A stretch of DNA of 64,000 nt, from assembly GCF_000613925.1 (NCBI RefSeq), contig NZ_BAJX01000002.1:124001-188000 (forward strand). Reading direction: 5' to 3'. The notes beneath the pieces were generated by a model. The model had not been told where the DNA came from, made no database searches, and worked only from the letters and a program-made list of their open reading frames with translations. How positions within the stretch are numbered: the stretch's first letter is position 1; each line of letters begins with the position of its first letter. A program made the position numbers and the translations under genes. Below are positions 1 to 9,884 of the stretch, one piece after another. Source of the DNA: Prevotella histicola JCM 15637 = DNF00424 (GTDB taxonomy: Bacteria > Bacteroidota > Bacteroidia > Bacteroidales > Bacteroidaceae).

Positions 1-120
1 ATCCTGCATATTGAAGCGCATTTGGTTTCCAAATACCGACAGTGTGCCCGTTCCTGTGCGGTCACCTTTCTGTACACCCTCATCAAGTATGCGGTTGAGG
101 AGGTCAAGATATTGTTTCAT
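1..120 (-). CDS. thyA: Thymidylate synthase, N-terminal 40 residues (truncated by window edge)
   Basis: The minus strand from 120 encodes [15 protein letters not shown], then a GDRTGTGT stretch and FGNQMRFNM. This is the conserved N-terminus of ThyA, including the arginine of the DRTGTGT phosphate-binding loop. ThyA methylates dUMP to dTMP using methylenetetrahydrofolate in the cytoplasm. The ATG overlaps the stop of the upstream methyltransferase gene by three bases (ATGA at 120-117), so it is very likely translated by coupling as the last visible gene of the mutS2-porE-methylase operon. The rest lies beyond position 1. Confidence 0.93.
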   Translation of the reverse strand, partial: MKQYLDLLNRILDEGVQKGDRTGTGTLSVFGNQMRFNMQD

Positions 121-1481
121 AATTCGTTTGTTTTAATGTTCGAGATAAGTATTTTAGGGTTATCGGGTATGTGACTGCTCTTTATTCTCCACTCCTGTGG
201 ATAGAGATTGTTGGCTCTGTTGCCAAGATTCTTCGCAAATCCAAGGTCATGACCATGATAAGTGAGGAGCACAATGCCCTTTTGTGTATTCTCAGGAAGC
301 GTTATTGCCTCGTGTCTCAGATAGCTTATTGCCTGTTCATAACTGATTTCCACGGCTGGATAGGCACTCTTGTCAGCCTCAATAGCAAGTGCAAGGGTAT
401 GGTCGGGGATGATGTTCTTTCCCTTCACGATGCCTTCTTTCACCCCGTAAGACAGTACACGGAGTCTCTTACGTGCCTCTGCTACAGCTTTATCCACAGG
501 AATATCCGTCGGACGACACAGTGTATCATCCTCTCCATGCTTACGGATTACCGCCATGAAGAGTCCCTCTCCATGGGTTATTCCGGGTATAAAACGATAA
601 ACAGGGAATGCTTTTCCGTTTTTTAGTGGGTTGTTTACAAGTGAACCAGTTATGTTCCACGACGCTTCTGTTGGGACATTGAGCAGTTCAGCATCATATT
701 CTTTAAGTATCCATGCCACGTTCTCTTCGTCTTCATACGCATTAAACGTGCACGTAGAGTACACAAGTATACCGCCGGGTTTGAGGTTTTGCCATATATC
801 TGCAATGATATCACGCTGTAATTTCCAGCAGTTCTCAACGTTCTGTGTGCTCCATTCCGTAATTGTCTGTGGGTCTTTGCGGAACATTCCTTCCCCAGAA
901 CAGGGCACATCAGCAATGATCAGATCGAAAGAAAGGGTAGTTTTCTTATAATCACGTGGGTAATTATTGGTTACAAGGGCATCTTTATGCCCGAATTTCT
1001 GTACGTTCTCAGCCAGGATCTGTGCCCTTTTGCCTATCGGTTCATTTGAAAAAAGAAATGAACCAGTAGGAAGTGCCGTGCGAGCACAGGTGGTTTTGCC
1101 TCCAGGAGCAGCACAAAGGTCGAGTGCAAGGACTGGGTTCTTCACCCAATGGCGCAGCACATGCGATAGAAACATAGATGAAGCCTCCTGCACATAGTAG
1201 GCTCCTGCATGGAGAAGAGGGTCGAAAGTGAAGTCGGGACGCCTGTTTAACCAGTATCCTTCATCACACCATGGCACCCTTTCAGGGCTTAAATTGCTAT
1301 TGATAGACTCATCTTCTGATAGCTTAAAAGGGTTCAATCGGATGCTGACAGGTGCACTTTCGGTGAGTCCTTTTAGGTATTTCCGATAACGTTCTTCCCC
1401 AAAAAGCTCCTGTGTATATGCCTCAAACTCCTTCGGAAGTTCAGCTTCGTATTCCTTATTCAATGATAATTTCGTCGTCAT
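117..1481 (-). CDS. NOL1/NOP2/Sun-family rRNA (cytosine-C5) methyltransferase, RsmF-like
   Basis: A 454-residue protein of the RNA m5C methyltransferase family, acting on rRNA in the cytoplasm with S-adenosylmethionine. Visible motifs are [12 protein letters not shown] (SAM loop, about residue 120), [14 protein letters not shown] (motif IV with the PC cysteine, about 190) and YSTCTFN (motif VI with the catalytic TC cysteine, about 240). The C-terminal 170 residues resemble the RsmF/YebU C-terminal region rather than the shorter RsmB. Its start lies inside the 3' end of the porE-like gene (26-bp overlap) and its stop overlaps the thyA start, so all are one transcript. The exact target cytosine cannot be read from sequence. 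RsmF-like is the best family call. Confidence 0.88.
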   Translation of the reverse strand: MTTKLSLNKEYEAELPKEFEAYTQELFGEERYRKYLKGLTESAPVSIRLNPFKLSEDESINSNLSPERVPWCDEGYWLNRRPDFTFDPLLHAGAYYVQEASSMFLSHVLRHWVKNPVLALDLCAAPGGKTTCARTALPTGSFLFSNEPIGKRAQILAENVQKFGHKDALVTNNYPRDYKKTTLSFDLIIADVPCSGEGMFRKDPQTITEWSTQNVENCWKLQRDIIADIWQNLKPGGILVYSTCTFNAYEDEENVAWILKEYDAELLNVPTEASWNITGSLVNNPLKNGKAFPVYRFIPGITHGEGLFMAVIRKHGEDDTLCRPTDIPVDKAVAEARKRLRVLSYGVKEGIVKGKNIIPDHTLALAIEADKSAYPAVEISYEQAISYLRHEAITLPENTQKGIVLLTYHGHDLGFAKNLGNRANNLYPQEWRIKSSHIPDNPKILISNIKTNEL

Positions 1482-3540
1482 CTATTGGCTTTTTGGGCTT
1501 AGGCTTGGGTTGTTGCTTGAGATTTCCCTTGTCATCAAACATACCATATGTTGTTCTCAACACCGTAAACTCCGTACGTCTGTTGAGCTGATTGGCTATT
1601 TCCTGCTTCTCTTTATCAAGTTTCTTGATGAAATCTTCGGTCAAAACGTCGTTCTCCTTTAGCCATGGATACTTCTCAGTGAGCTTCTTTCTGATCTTCT
1701 TAGGCTTCTCTTTGCCATAACCTACTGGTGTCAGACGGTCTCGAGCGATGCCATGTGCGGTGAGATAAGCCACTACTGCATCTGCACGACGTTGTGAAAG
1801 ACGTTTGTTATAGTCAGCTGATCCAATGTAATCAGTGTGTGCTGACAGTTCAATTGTTACGTTTGGATTCTCGTTTAGTAGCTTAACCAGTCCGTCCAAT
1901 GCCTTCTCTGACTCTGGGCGAAGCGTCGCTTTGTCGAAGTCATAGAAGATGTTATCAATCAAAACAGGTACATGTATGCCAGCCAAAGGGAACTGTAAGG
2001 TGTGTTCTTTGGAGTCTTCAACTGGTGTGACGTGTATCTCTTCCTTATGATTCAAGTACCCATCACAGGTTGCAAGGAGGATATATGTAACGCCAGGTTT
2101 GACCTCTTGCTCAAAAGAACCGTCTCCTTTGACCGATAGTTTCTTGTTTGTTCCGTCGTCACCAACCATGAAAACCTGTGCAGCAGGTAACTCATAGCCA
2201 TCCATTTCATAGACCCATCCTTTGACAGTCTGTATCACTTCAGGCAGTTCAAAGCTGTAGATATGATCCCATCCACGGGCATCTCCACGGTTAGAAGAGA
2301 AGAAACCACGGTTGTGAAGACCCTCGAATGTCATACCAAAGTCATCACCTTGAGAATTCAATGGGTAGCCCGGATGTTCCAAATGATAGTGATGATCATC
2401 CCCAACCTTGGCTATAAAGATGTCTAAACCACCCAAACCGCCATGTCCATTGCTTGAGAAATAAAGGTCACCATTCGGTCGGAAAGTGGGGAATTCCTCA
2501 TCTCCCGGTGTGTTAATAGGTTCCCCTAAGTTCTCAACACCACCTGTTGTACCACCGCTAAGACGCACTCTCCAGATGTCAAGTCCTCCCTTTCCACCCG
2601 GCATATCACTGGTAAAATAGAGCCAATTGCCGTCTGGTGACAGGGCTGGGTGGGCAAAATTGGAAAGAGAGTCACGACTAATCTCAAGCTTTTTGGCTGC
2701 TCCCCATGATGCATCAGCACGGTTACTGACAGCAATCTGCGCATATCGAGGGTAGTTTGGGTCAGTTTTACACTGCGTAATGTACATCTCTCGCCCATCA
2801 ACAGAGAATGCTGGAGTACCTTCATCATCCTTAGTATTCAGTCCAGAGACGATATCCTGTGGTGTACTCCATTTCCCTTTGTCATCCTTTTCACTCACAA
2901 ATATGTCGCCAGCCTTGACCCCTGTGATGCCACTTATCGCATCTCCTTGTGCTTCATTACGTGTAGATGTGAAGTACAACTGGTTGAATTGATCGCCATA
3001 AAGCATCGGTGAATAGTCCTGACGACGGGAGTTGAAGACGTCCATGCGGCTTACTATGTACTTAGAACCGCGTTCTTTGGCGGCTGAAGCAGTCTTTGCA
3101 GCCTCCAATTCAGCAGCAATCGTCTGGTTATCGGGCATAGAATCAAGTGCAATCTGATATTCCTTAACAGCTTCAGTATAGTCACCTTCCTTCATAAGGC
3201 ATGCTGCTAACTGTCTGTGAGTATCCCCATTGTCTTGCTTATAACGGATAACATTCCTGTAAGCTGCCGCTGCTCGTTGCGAAGAAGAGATGCGTTCATA
3301 GGCTTGAGCCATCTTATTTGCCATCTCACCCCGCTGCTTTCGGTCTTTGGGAGGCGTACGTTGATAAGCTGTTTTGAACTGATTTGCGGCGTCATAGTAC
3401 TCCCCTAAGGAAAGAAACTTCTCTCCTTTCTTTATGTTTCTGTCCACTCCACAACCTGTCAGAAGCACGATTAGACACACAGTCATCATGATTCTGAGCC
3501 ATTTTGATGGACTTATATAGACGAAATGCTGATGATTCAT
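1456..3540 (-). CDS. porE: PorE-like outer-membrane lipoprotein (TPR + beta-propeller + CarboxypepD_reg + OmpA), T9SS-associated
   Basis: A 694-residue lipoprotein: signal peptide with lipobox LLTGC (Cys30), TPR-type helices about 31-150, PD40/WD40-like beta-propeller repeats about 165-430 (for example SPDGNWLYFTSD and FRPNGDLYFSSNG), a carboxypeptidase-regulatory-like fold about 437-520, and an OmpA C-terminal peptidoglycan-binding domain about 530-665 (YDFDKATLRPES, ELSAHTD, LSQRRADAV, NRRTEF). The OmpA domain carries an insertion of about 45 residues before NRRTEF. This order matches PorE (PG1058) of Porphyromonas gingivalis, a periplasmic/outer-membrane part of the type IX secretion system. 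The assignment is by architecture. Related OmpA/PD40 proteins with other roles exist, but T9SS-type substrates elsewhere in the window fit. It lies 48 bp downstream of mutS2, in the same operon. Confidence 0.8.
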   Translation of the reverse strand: MNHQHFVYISPSKWLRIMMTVCLIVLLTGCGVDRNIKKGEKFLSLGEYYDAANQFKTAYQRTPPKDRKQRGEMANKMAQAYERISSSQRAAAAYRNVIRYKQDNGDTHRQLAACLMKEGDYTEAVKEYQIALDSMPDNQTIAAELEAAKTASAAKERGSKYIVSRMDVFNSRRQDYSPMLYGDQFNQLYFTSTRNEAQGDAISGITGVKAGDIFVSEKDDKGKWSTPQDIVSGLNTKDDEGTPAFSVDGREMYITQCKTDPNYPRYAQIAVSNRADASWGAAKKLEISRDSLSNFAHPALSPDGNWLYFTSDMPGGKGGLDIWRVRLSGGTTGGVENLGEPINTPGDEEFPTFRPNGDLYFSSNGHGGLGGLDIFIAKVGDDHHYHLEHPGYPLNSQGDDFGMTFEGLHNRGFFSSNRGDARGWDHIYSFELPEVIQTVKGWVYEMDGYELPAAQVFMVGDDGTNKKLSVKGDGSFEQEVKPGVTYILLATCDGYLNHKEEIHVTPVEDSKEHTLQFPLAGIHVPVLIDNIFYDFDKATLRPESEKALDGLVKLLNENPNVTIELSAHTDYIGSADYNKRLSQRRADAVVAYLTAHGIARDRLTPVGYGKEKPKKIRKKLTEKYPWLKENDVLTEDFIKKLDKEKQEIANQLNRRTEFTVLRTTYGMFDDKGNLKQQPKPKPKKPIDDDEIIIE

Positions 3541-3588
3541 ACTATCTTATGTAACGTATTGCACGCCATTATATTGCCTTTGGGATAT

Positions 3589-6309
3589 TTATAGCTCTAC
3601 AACCGTGATGCCAGCGCCGCCAAATTGCACGTGTTCATCACGGTAATTGGTGACGTTAGGGACGCTTCCAAGGTACTGACGGATGAGCTGTCGTAGTATG
3701 CCATTGCCCTTTCCGTGGAGTATTCTGACCTGACTTGCACCGACAAGGATGGCATCATCAATGAAATACTGTACCTGTGTAAGGGCTTCATCGGCACGCA
3801 TTCCTCTTACATCCAGCTCCTGTCGAAATTGATTACGGTGCTTATCAATCGTCTCACGGGTCTCTCTGCTATAGTTATAAGCCTGGAATTGCTTTTGTTC
3901 TTGCTGTAAAGTAGGAGCGTCAATATGCTCTAATCGACTCAAAGCCATCTTCGTTCGCATGTCACCAAAGATGACTGTAGCCTGCTTACCATCAATGGAT
4001 TCAACCTTACCAACGCTTGTTAAGCCCTTGATACGTACTGCATCGCCAGCCAAAATAGCCCCTCCTGCCTGCTTTTCACGTACAGCTTTCTTCAAAGCAG
4101 CGGCTGCTTCTTCCTGCTTTCCAGCCTTTTCCTTTAGGTGTTGGGCATGTTTCTCCTTCCGATTCTTTATCTTTTCAACCTTCTTTTGGAAGTCTTCATC
4201 CGATAAAAGACCATTGTTTTTAATCTTCTTCTTGCCAGATTTATCCGTTGATGATGCTTTTCCTGCTACCTTATCACCATCTATCAACCCCGCTTCATAG
4301 GCAGCCAGCTCCTGACGAATACGTTTTGTCTCCTCCTTTTCAGCCTGTTTCTCTCTTATTTCACGTATCGCATTCTCTATTCTTCGGTTGCTTTCACGTA
4401 TGATTTCCTCAGCTTGAGCCTTGGCACGGTTGATGATTTCTTTCCTACTTTGCTCCAAAGCAGCTATCTCTTTCTCGTATTGTGCAATGCGTTTCTCAAG
4501 CTCTTTCTCATGACTATGTACCGTCTGACGTTTATTTTCCCAGTAACGTTTGTCCCGAACAATGTCCTGTAAGTACTTATCACTTTGTATATAATCAGAT
4601 CCAACTATCTCTGATGCATCCCGAATAACCTCCTCTGGTATACCCGTCTTGCGTGCTATCTCTATTGCAAAGGAGCTTCCTGGACGTCCAATAGCCAACT
4701 GGAAGAGCGGACACATCATGTGTCTATCATATAACATAGCACCATTTACGGTTCCGGGATGGTCTTCTGCGAAGTGTTTGAGGTTCTGATAGTGTGTAGT
4801 TATCACTGCCCAGGCATGTTTTTGCCAGAACTGACGAAGCACAGACTCAGCTATTGCGCCGCCAATCTGCGGCTCTGTGCCTGTACCAAACTCATCAATG
4901 AGGATCAATGTACGGCCATTTGCACGGCGCATCATGATCTTCATGTTCATCAAATGGGATGAATACGTACTGAGATCATTCTCAATACTCTGCTCATCAC
5001 CGATGTCTATCATGATATCATTGAATATTCCCGTTGTAGAACGGTCACCAATAGGGATGGAAAGACCACATTGCAGCATGTATTGCAGCAATCCAACAGT
5101 CTTCAGACAGACTGACTTTCCACCAGCATTAGGACCTGAAATAATAAGCAGATGCTTCTCTTTGGTGAGTTGAATATCAAGAGGAACAACACTCGATGGT
5201 ACGTTTCGCGTTGCATTCTCCTCTTCCAAGACCGTCTCTTCATCCTCCTTTAAGCTACCATCTACCGTCACTTTATCTGTAGAAGCATTATCTCCTGACT
5301 CGTAACGATTTACCATTTGATGGCTTTTCCGTTCCAAAGACAATTGCAACAGTGGGTGAATAGCACGAATCCAGTCGATGTGTGGCTCTTCAGACACTTG
5401 TGGTTCGAAAGCCTTAAAGAGCCTTGCCAACTCCGATTTAGCCCTAATGAAGTCGATAACAGCCAACAGATTGTATGAGTCAAGAATCTCTTTCACATTC
5501 GGGCGGACCTTCTTTGCGAACTCAGTAAGTATCCTTATCATCTCCCGACGTTCGTCATTCTCCAGCTCACGTATCTTGTTATTTGCTTCAACAACCTCCG
5601 TTGGCTCAATATAAACCGTACGTCCCGTAGCACTTTCATCATGTATGATACCCGAAATCCTACGCTTTAACCCCGGTGCAACAGGTATAACGAGGCGTCC
5701 ATCACGCAGAGTTGGCGTCACATCTTTCTCTACTAATCCCTCACCTTGGGCAGAACGCAGGATACTATAGAGTGTTCTCGATATGCTTCCTTCGGTACGT
5801 GCGAGCTCCTGACGTATCTTTAGCAAGTCGGGAGACGCATTATCACGCATCTTTCCGAACTTATCAATGATCTGAGAGATGCGCTGAACAAGGAGAGGAA
5901 AGGTGGCAACGCCGTCGGCAAGGGCATAGAGTGCAGGATAATAGTGGCGTATCTCGCCCTGTTCTGTCTCTTCTCCACGACTCAGAAAGCCAACGATGGC
6001 GATGATCGTCTCCAACGAACGCTTGAGATCAAACAGTTCATCCACCTCCATATGGGTTCCTTCCAAGCGGATACGAGCCACACTCTGGCGCACATCAAAG
6101 AAGTTATCAAGAGGGAAATCATCAACTCCCTCCTGTATTTTCCTGAACTCTCGAATCTCTTCCATCCATGTATTCACCTGCACAGCATCAGTGGTAAAAG
6201 CCATTTCATCCACCTTTTCCTTACCTAAAGTGGACAGACAGCGTTCGCGAAGAAGTGCCCTTATCTCGGTGAAGCCAATCTTTTGTTCGAAGTTCTTTGG
6301 ATATATCAT
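3589..6309 (-). CDS. mutS2: Endonuclease MutS2 (MutS-family ATPase with C-terminal Smr domain)
   Basis: 906 residues. The clamp/core region is N-terminal, Walker A GPNAGGKS is at 392-399, followed by the MutS DEFGTGTEP Walker B and TTHYQNLK segments. A long charged coiled coil spans about 600-750. A C-terminal Smr nuclease domain starts near 830 (LDVRGMRADEA) with HGKGNG near 865. MutS2 lacks the mismatch-recognition domain of MutS; known roles are suppression of homologous recombination and rescue of collided ribosomes. A charged insert at about 335-370 before the ATPase core is a lineage feature. It is the first gene of the operon, with a promoter-like TAACTTTG 38 bp upstream of the ATG. 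Confidence 0.95.
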   Translation of the reverse strand: MIYPKNFEQKIGFTEIRALLRERCLSTLGKEKVDEMAFTTDAVQVNTWMEEIREFRKIQEGVDDFPLDNFFDVRQSVARIRLEGTHMEVDELFDLKRSLETIIAIVGFLSRGEETEQGEIRHYYPALYALADGVATFPLLVQRISQIIDKFGKMRDNASPDLLKIRQELARTEGSISRTLYSILRSAQGEGLVEKDVTPTLRDGRLVIPVAPGLKRRISGIIHDESATGRTVYIEPTEVVEANNKIRELENDERREMIRILTEFAKKVRPNVKEILDSYNLLAVIDFIRAKSELARLFKAFEPQVSEEPHIDWIRAIHPLLQLSLERKSHQMVNRYESGDNASTDKVTVDGSLKEDEETVLEEENATRNVPSSVVPLDIQLTKEKHLLIISGPNAGGKSVCLKTVGLLQYMLQCGLSIPIGDRSTTGIFNDIMIDIGDEQSIENDLSTYSSHLMNMKIMMRRANGRTLILIDEFGTGTEPQIGGAIAESVLRQFWQKHAWAVITTHYQNLKHFAEDHPGTVNGAMLYDRHMMCPLFQLAIGRPGSSFAIEIARKTGIPEEVIRDASEIVGSDYIQSDKYLQDIVRDKRYWENKRQTVHSHEKELEKRIAQYEKEIAALEQSRKEIINRAKAQAEEIIRESNRRIENAIREIREKQAEKEETKRIRQELAAYEAGLIDGDKVAGKASSTDKSGKKKIKNNGLLSDEDFQKKVEKIKNRKEKHAQHLKEKAGKQEEAAAALKKAVREKQAGGAILAGDAVRIKGLTSVGKVESIDGKQATVIFGDMRTKMALSRLEHIDAPTLQQEQKQFQAYNYSRETRETIDKHRNQFRQELDVRGMRADEALTQVQYFIDDAILVGASQVRILHGKGNGILRQLIRQYLGSVPNVTNYRDEHVQFGGAGITVVEL

Positions 6310-6347
6310 GTTTGTTATTTCCTTTCTTACCTATTGATTATTCTTTG

Positions 6348-6355
6348 CAAAGTTA
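6348..6355 (-). promoter_or_regulatory. Bacteroidetes -7 element TAACTTTG for mutS2 operon
   Basis: Minus-strand TAACTTTG matches the Bacteroidetes -7 consensus TAnnTTTG. It predicts a start site near 6342 and a leader of about 33 nt before the mutS2 ATG at 6309. No good -33 TTTG is seen at the usual 19-bp spacing. Confidence 0.6.
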
Positions 6356-6430
6356 CTCATTTCTTTGCTTAAAATGTTCTTTTTTTGCTATTTTACATGT
6401 GATATTAGGTACAGTTACAAATAAAAATAC

Positions 6431-6438
6431 TATATTTG
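6431..6438 (+). promoter_or_regulatory. Bacteroidetes -7 element TATATTTG
   Basis: TATATTTG matches TAnnTTTG, about 65 bp upstream of the ATG at 6504. With the mutS2 promoter at 6348-6355 it forms a divergent promoter pair in the mutS2/plug-domain intergenic region. Confidence 0.55.
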
Positions 6439-6503
6439 CGAAAAGAAATCATAACCTTTTACTTGTTCGAAGAACAATGGTAATATGACTAAATTAAACA
6501 ATA

Positions 6504-8517
6504 ATGATGAGAAAGACACTACTCTTAATCCTGCTATCATCTGTCTTTGCCACAATGAAGGCACAGACGGGGAATGTTCTTTATGACAGAATCATACGGC
6601 AAACCATGCTTTTCCCGCAGGAGAAAGCCTATATCAGCACGGATGCCGACAGTTATCAACCGGGCGGACGCATCTCTTTCCATGTTTTTTTGGTCAACGC
6701 TATGACGCATCAAGAGGACAGTTTGAGCAATTATATCTATACGGAACTGATTGATTCAAACCGTGTTGTCATGTCCCGTGTGCGTATTCTGCGCAATGAA
6801 TCAGGCTTTACAGTATATAGACATCCCTGTGGATGCTGCAAAAGGGCATTATTTGCTCCGTTGTTATACCCGTAACATGCAGAATGTGGAAGGATATGAC
6901 TGTCTGAAGAGTATCTTTGTCGGAGGAAGGGCACGTTTATTGCCATCTGCTGAGAATCCTTCTGTGAAAGTTAAGGGTGTAAACAGTAATAACAAACTGG
7001 CTATTAAGCGGGATAAAGACTTTATTAAAGTGTCTGTTTTAGACATGAAAGACCCTGTAAAAACGCCTCTTCATCTCCTTGGTCATTGTCGTTCTATGCC
7101 ATTTTACTTCGGAGAAATCAGTCCTCAAAAGCCTCTTCTTCTTCGGAATGACAGTCTGCCTGATGGCGTTTTGTCGTTCATTCTCCTTGATGCAGGCTTT
7201 AACTCACTTGACGAAAAGCTCATCTTCTCACAGCAGGGAAAGGACGTTTGCCCTGTAAAGATCATGCTTAAACCCGCCGGAGGACAGTCTGCTGATCCGA
7301 TAGAGGGCATCATTACGGCTCCTAATCTGCACAAAGATGAGCTAATAAATGTCGTTGTAAGAGTGTCAAAAGCCACGGTTGACAGTCCAGCTACCCACTC
7401 AAACATCCTATCCGAGTTCCTTTTGGCAAGTGATATGGCTGGAAACAAAGAAGAACCAGCTTCCGTTCTGTCACCAGAAGTAGCCGACAGCCTGCTGCAA
7501 GGCGGACATTGGCTGCGTTATGACATGCCTTCTGTGATACGTGGTATCTGCAAAAGAGCATCTAAGGAGAAGGAATCATCAGCCTGCATACGTGGAAGGG
7601 TACTGCAACTCATAAGAAACAAAGGTGTTGAAGGGGCTTCAGTAAACCTCATTTCACCCAACAAAGGCTTCTTTGCAGTCACAACGACTGATGCTACAGG
7701 GCGTTTTTGCTTCGAAGGAATGGACTATCCGGAAGGGACGCAATACGTGTTGAACGCCTTCAACAAAGCAGGAAAGCCTGCGGTAAGACTACAGTTGGAT
7801 GAGGAAACCTTCCCTCCTTTTACTGCACAGCTCCCTCCTTACAGATGGATAAAGAGCAACAATACGTCTGACGATGACTCCTTATTATATAAGAAGAATG
7901 GTTCAATACTCCTCAAAGGAGTAGACATCGTCTCACATCGTCCTACGTATGCTTCACGTTCAGATGCCTATGCACGTACTGCCGACTTCTCTTTCGGACT
8001 GCGAGACATCGAGGCTATCGGTGCCACATGCCTGCATGAACTGCTCCGAAGAGTACCAGGATTGACCGTAGAAATGGATAAATGCTATGTTCGGAGTGGT
8101 GCTACGATACACGGAAGGAAGCCTGCTGCGATTGCCATTGACGGTACTTTCATGAATGAAGACTTTGATTTGGACAACATACAGCTGTCGGATGTTGAGC
8201 GTGTCGATGTCTTTAAGACGGGATCAACAGCCATCTGGGGCGCCATAGGAGGCATGGGAGTTATCTCCATAACCACGAAAAAAGGCGGTTTTGAGCCAAA
8301 AGCCATGCGGAAAAGCAATACCAAGACGTTCACAACGCTGGGTTATCAGCCTTCTCAACCGTATACTCCTACGTGGCAGACACCTTTCTGGAACCCGTCT
8401 CTTCGCGGTCAGTCAGTGCGTTTCTCACTTCCTTCAACCTGTCGTTCAGGCTATAGAGTCATCGTAGAAGGAATGACAACGGATGGCAGAATCGTCTTTG
8501 GTGAGATGACATTCTGA
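6504..8517 (+). pseudogene. TonB plug-domain surface protein (MG2 - CarboxypepD_reg - Plug), frameshifted near 6810
   Basis: Two overlapping frames together make one protein of about 670 residues. Frame 1 (6504 on) has a signal peptide (MMRKTLLLILLSSVFA) and an MG2-like strand region (YISTDADSYQPGGRISFHVFLV, split here by reading only) up to RILRNESGF. It then runs out at 6875. The other frame continues with YIDIPVDAAKGHYLLRCYTRN, a carboxypeptidase-regulatory domain (CIRGRVLQLI, then TTDATGRFCFEG) and a C-terminal TonB plug domain (ELLRRVPGLTVE, AIAIDGTF, VERVDVFKTG, GAIGGMGVISITTKKGG). Relatives read GFxGYIxIP at the junction. A missing GA dinucleotide around 6816 would give GFTGYIDIP, and one extra base would also restore the frame. 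No barrel follows the plug, as in this Bacteroidetes family. Role unknown. Could be a sequencing error rather than a true pseudogene. Confidence 0.8.
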
Positions 8518-8569
8518 AGCATTTCAACGGCTGATCATGGTGAGGGATGAAATAATCATCATCCCTTCA

Positions 8570-8810
8570 CTGTAAAGTTTATTCACAACGGCTTTTCAAT
8601 ACATGCCCTTTTGCGTTGTAAAACATGCCCTTTTGCACTTCAAAAGATGCCCTTTTACCATGCAAAAGGGCATCTTTTACATGGTAAAAGGGCGTCTTTT
8701 AGAAACGGTTTTGTAATGTATTGATTGTCTGATGGTTACAAACCGACCTAAAAAGGATATTTTGTTGTTTTCTTAAAGATTTGGTTTCCTTTTTTGTAAG
8801 GGCTTTTCAT
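8570..8810 (+). repeat. Composite 22-bp-period intergenic repeat, copy 1 (head to tail on +)
   Basis: Five 15-bp cores of the AAAAGATGCCCTTTT type at 22-bp spacing: about 8598 (head-side core, degenerate), 8620, 8642, 8664 and 8686. The separators are 7 nt (gcgttgt, gcacttc, accatgc, acatggt). Relative to the element the orientations are F F F R R; the F-R junction at 8646-8674 forms an 11-bp hairpin. A head (TTATTCACA, then CTTTTCAATACATG) precedes the cores. The tail has TTTGTAA at about 8710 pairing with TTACAAA near 8736, then TTTTGTAAGGGCTTTT near 8793. The rest of the 8518-9072 gap holds no gene I can support; a short hairpin lies at about 8858-8875. Confidence 0.9.
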
Positions 8811-9046
8811 ATTGGTTAAAACATGCAGGTTTGCAGTGCAGGTAGTTCTTACGCAGATGATACTTCATCTGAGAATGCACGCTGAACTGTCTTTATGAAG
8901 TAGGAAATAACTATCGAATCATGTGGTTTACAATCCTTGAAAAACATCTTAGTTCATGCCAAATCAGCAAATAATTACTATTAGGTATTTTCCTTTCAAC
9001 GCCTTTGTTTTTTGTAGAAACAGACTGATAAGTGGGAAAAAATAGC

Positions 9047-9054
9047 TAAATTTG
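9047..9054 (+). promoter_or_regulatory. Bacteroidetes -7 element TAAATTTG
   Basis: TAAATTTG fits TAnnTTTG and sits 18 bp before the ATG of the HAD phosphatase gene at 9073, predicting a leader of about 12-14 nt. Confidence 0.6.
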
Positions 9055-9072
9055 TAGTCCAAAAGAAAACTT

Positions 9073-9861
9073 ATGGCAATAAAAGCAGCATTTTTTGATA
9101 TCGACGGGACACTTGTTTCGTTCCGCACACATCAGGTTCCAAGCTCTACGATTGAGGCTATTAAGCAAGTGAAAGAGCGTGGTGTGAAGATCTTTATATC
9201 TACCGGTCGGCCCGTAGCCATCATCAACAACATTGATGCTGTACGCCCATTGGTCGACGGATACATCACCTTTAACGGTGCATGTAGCTTTATTGAAGAC
9301 GAAGATATCACGATGATGCCTTTACCGAAAGAGGCTGTGCAAGCTATGATTGAAGACTCTGACAAACGGGGTTATGCCGTTGTTGTCTGTGGAAAGAAGG
9401 ACATTGGGATTCGCAATCATACGCATATCTTTGACGAAATCTTCGTCAGAAACCTCGGAGTTGACAACATAGACATTCATAAATCAGTTGATCCACTCCT
9501 GCAAAAGCCCGTCTTACAGCTCACACCTTTCTTCTCTGTAGAGGATGAAAAGGAGATACTTCCGCATATGCCACACTGTATTTCAGCACGCTGGAATCCT
9601 TCTTTTACCGACATAACCGTGGAGGGAGCCGACAAAGGCAATGCTCTTTTGAAGGTTGCAGCACACATTGGTATCAGTCCTTCGGAGTGCATTGCCTTCG
9701 GAGATGGGGGCAATGACATCAGTATTCTGCAGGCTGCCGGCATCGGTGTTGCCATGGGGAACGCCAATGATGATGTGAAATCAGTGGCTGATTACGTAAC
9801 GACAAGCGTGGATGAAGACGGCATACTGAATGCTTTCAAACACTTTGGTCTGCTGGAATAA
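9073..9861 (+). CDS. Cof-type HAD-superfamily phosphatase
   Basis: 262 residues. Motif I DIDGTLVS has the nucleophile Asp9 and acid/base Asp11. Motif II is STGRP (about 48), motif III Lys lies near 200 (ADKGNALLKV), and motif IV is FGDGGNDISIL (about 216). The C2-type cap between motifs II and III places it in the Cof/YidA subfamily, cytoplasmic sugar-phosphate, FMN or pyridoxal-phosphate phosphatases. The specific substrate cannot be told. It has its own -7 element and is followed after 23 bp by a cation-efflux gene on the same strand, so the two are probably co-transcribed. Confidence 0.9.
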   Translation: MAIKAAFFDIDGTLVSFRTHQVPSSTIEAIKQVKERGVKIFISTGRPVAIINNIDAVRPLVDGYITFNGACSFIEDEDITMMPLPKEAVQAMIEDSDKRGYAVVVCGKKDIGIRNHTHIFDEIFVRNLGVDNIDIHKSVDPLLQKPVLQLTPFFSVEDEKEILPHMPHCISARWNPSFTDITVEGADKGNALLKVAAHIGISPSECIAFGDGGNDISILQAAGIGVAMGNANDDVKSVADYVTTSVDEDGILNAFKHFGLLE

Positions 9862-9884
9862 GTAATAGAAAGAAGAACAGAAGA

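Noticed and set aside
171..1197. Plus-strand reading frames opposite the RNA methyltransferase
   Set aside because: Shadows of a conserved gene; no family motif and no promoter or ribosome-binding signal.
6751..6875. Programmed ribosomal frameshift in the plug-domain gene
   Set aside because: No slippery heptamer or downstream structure is apparent, and similar lesions in four unrelated genes favour mutation or sequence error.
8858..8875. Short palindrome CAGATGATACTTCATCTG as an operator or terminator
   Set aside because: A 7-bp stem with no T-run and no gene-specific placement; left as an unassigned hairpin.
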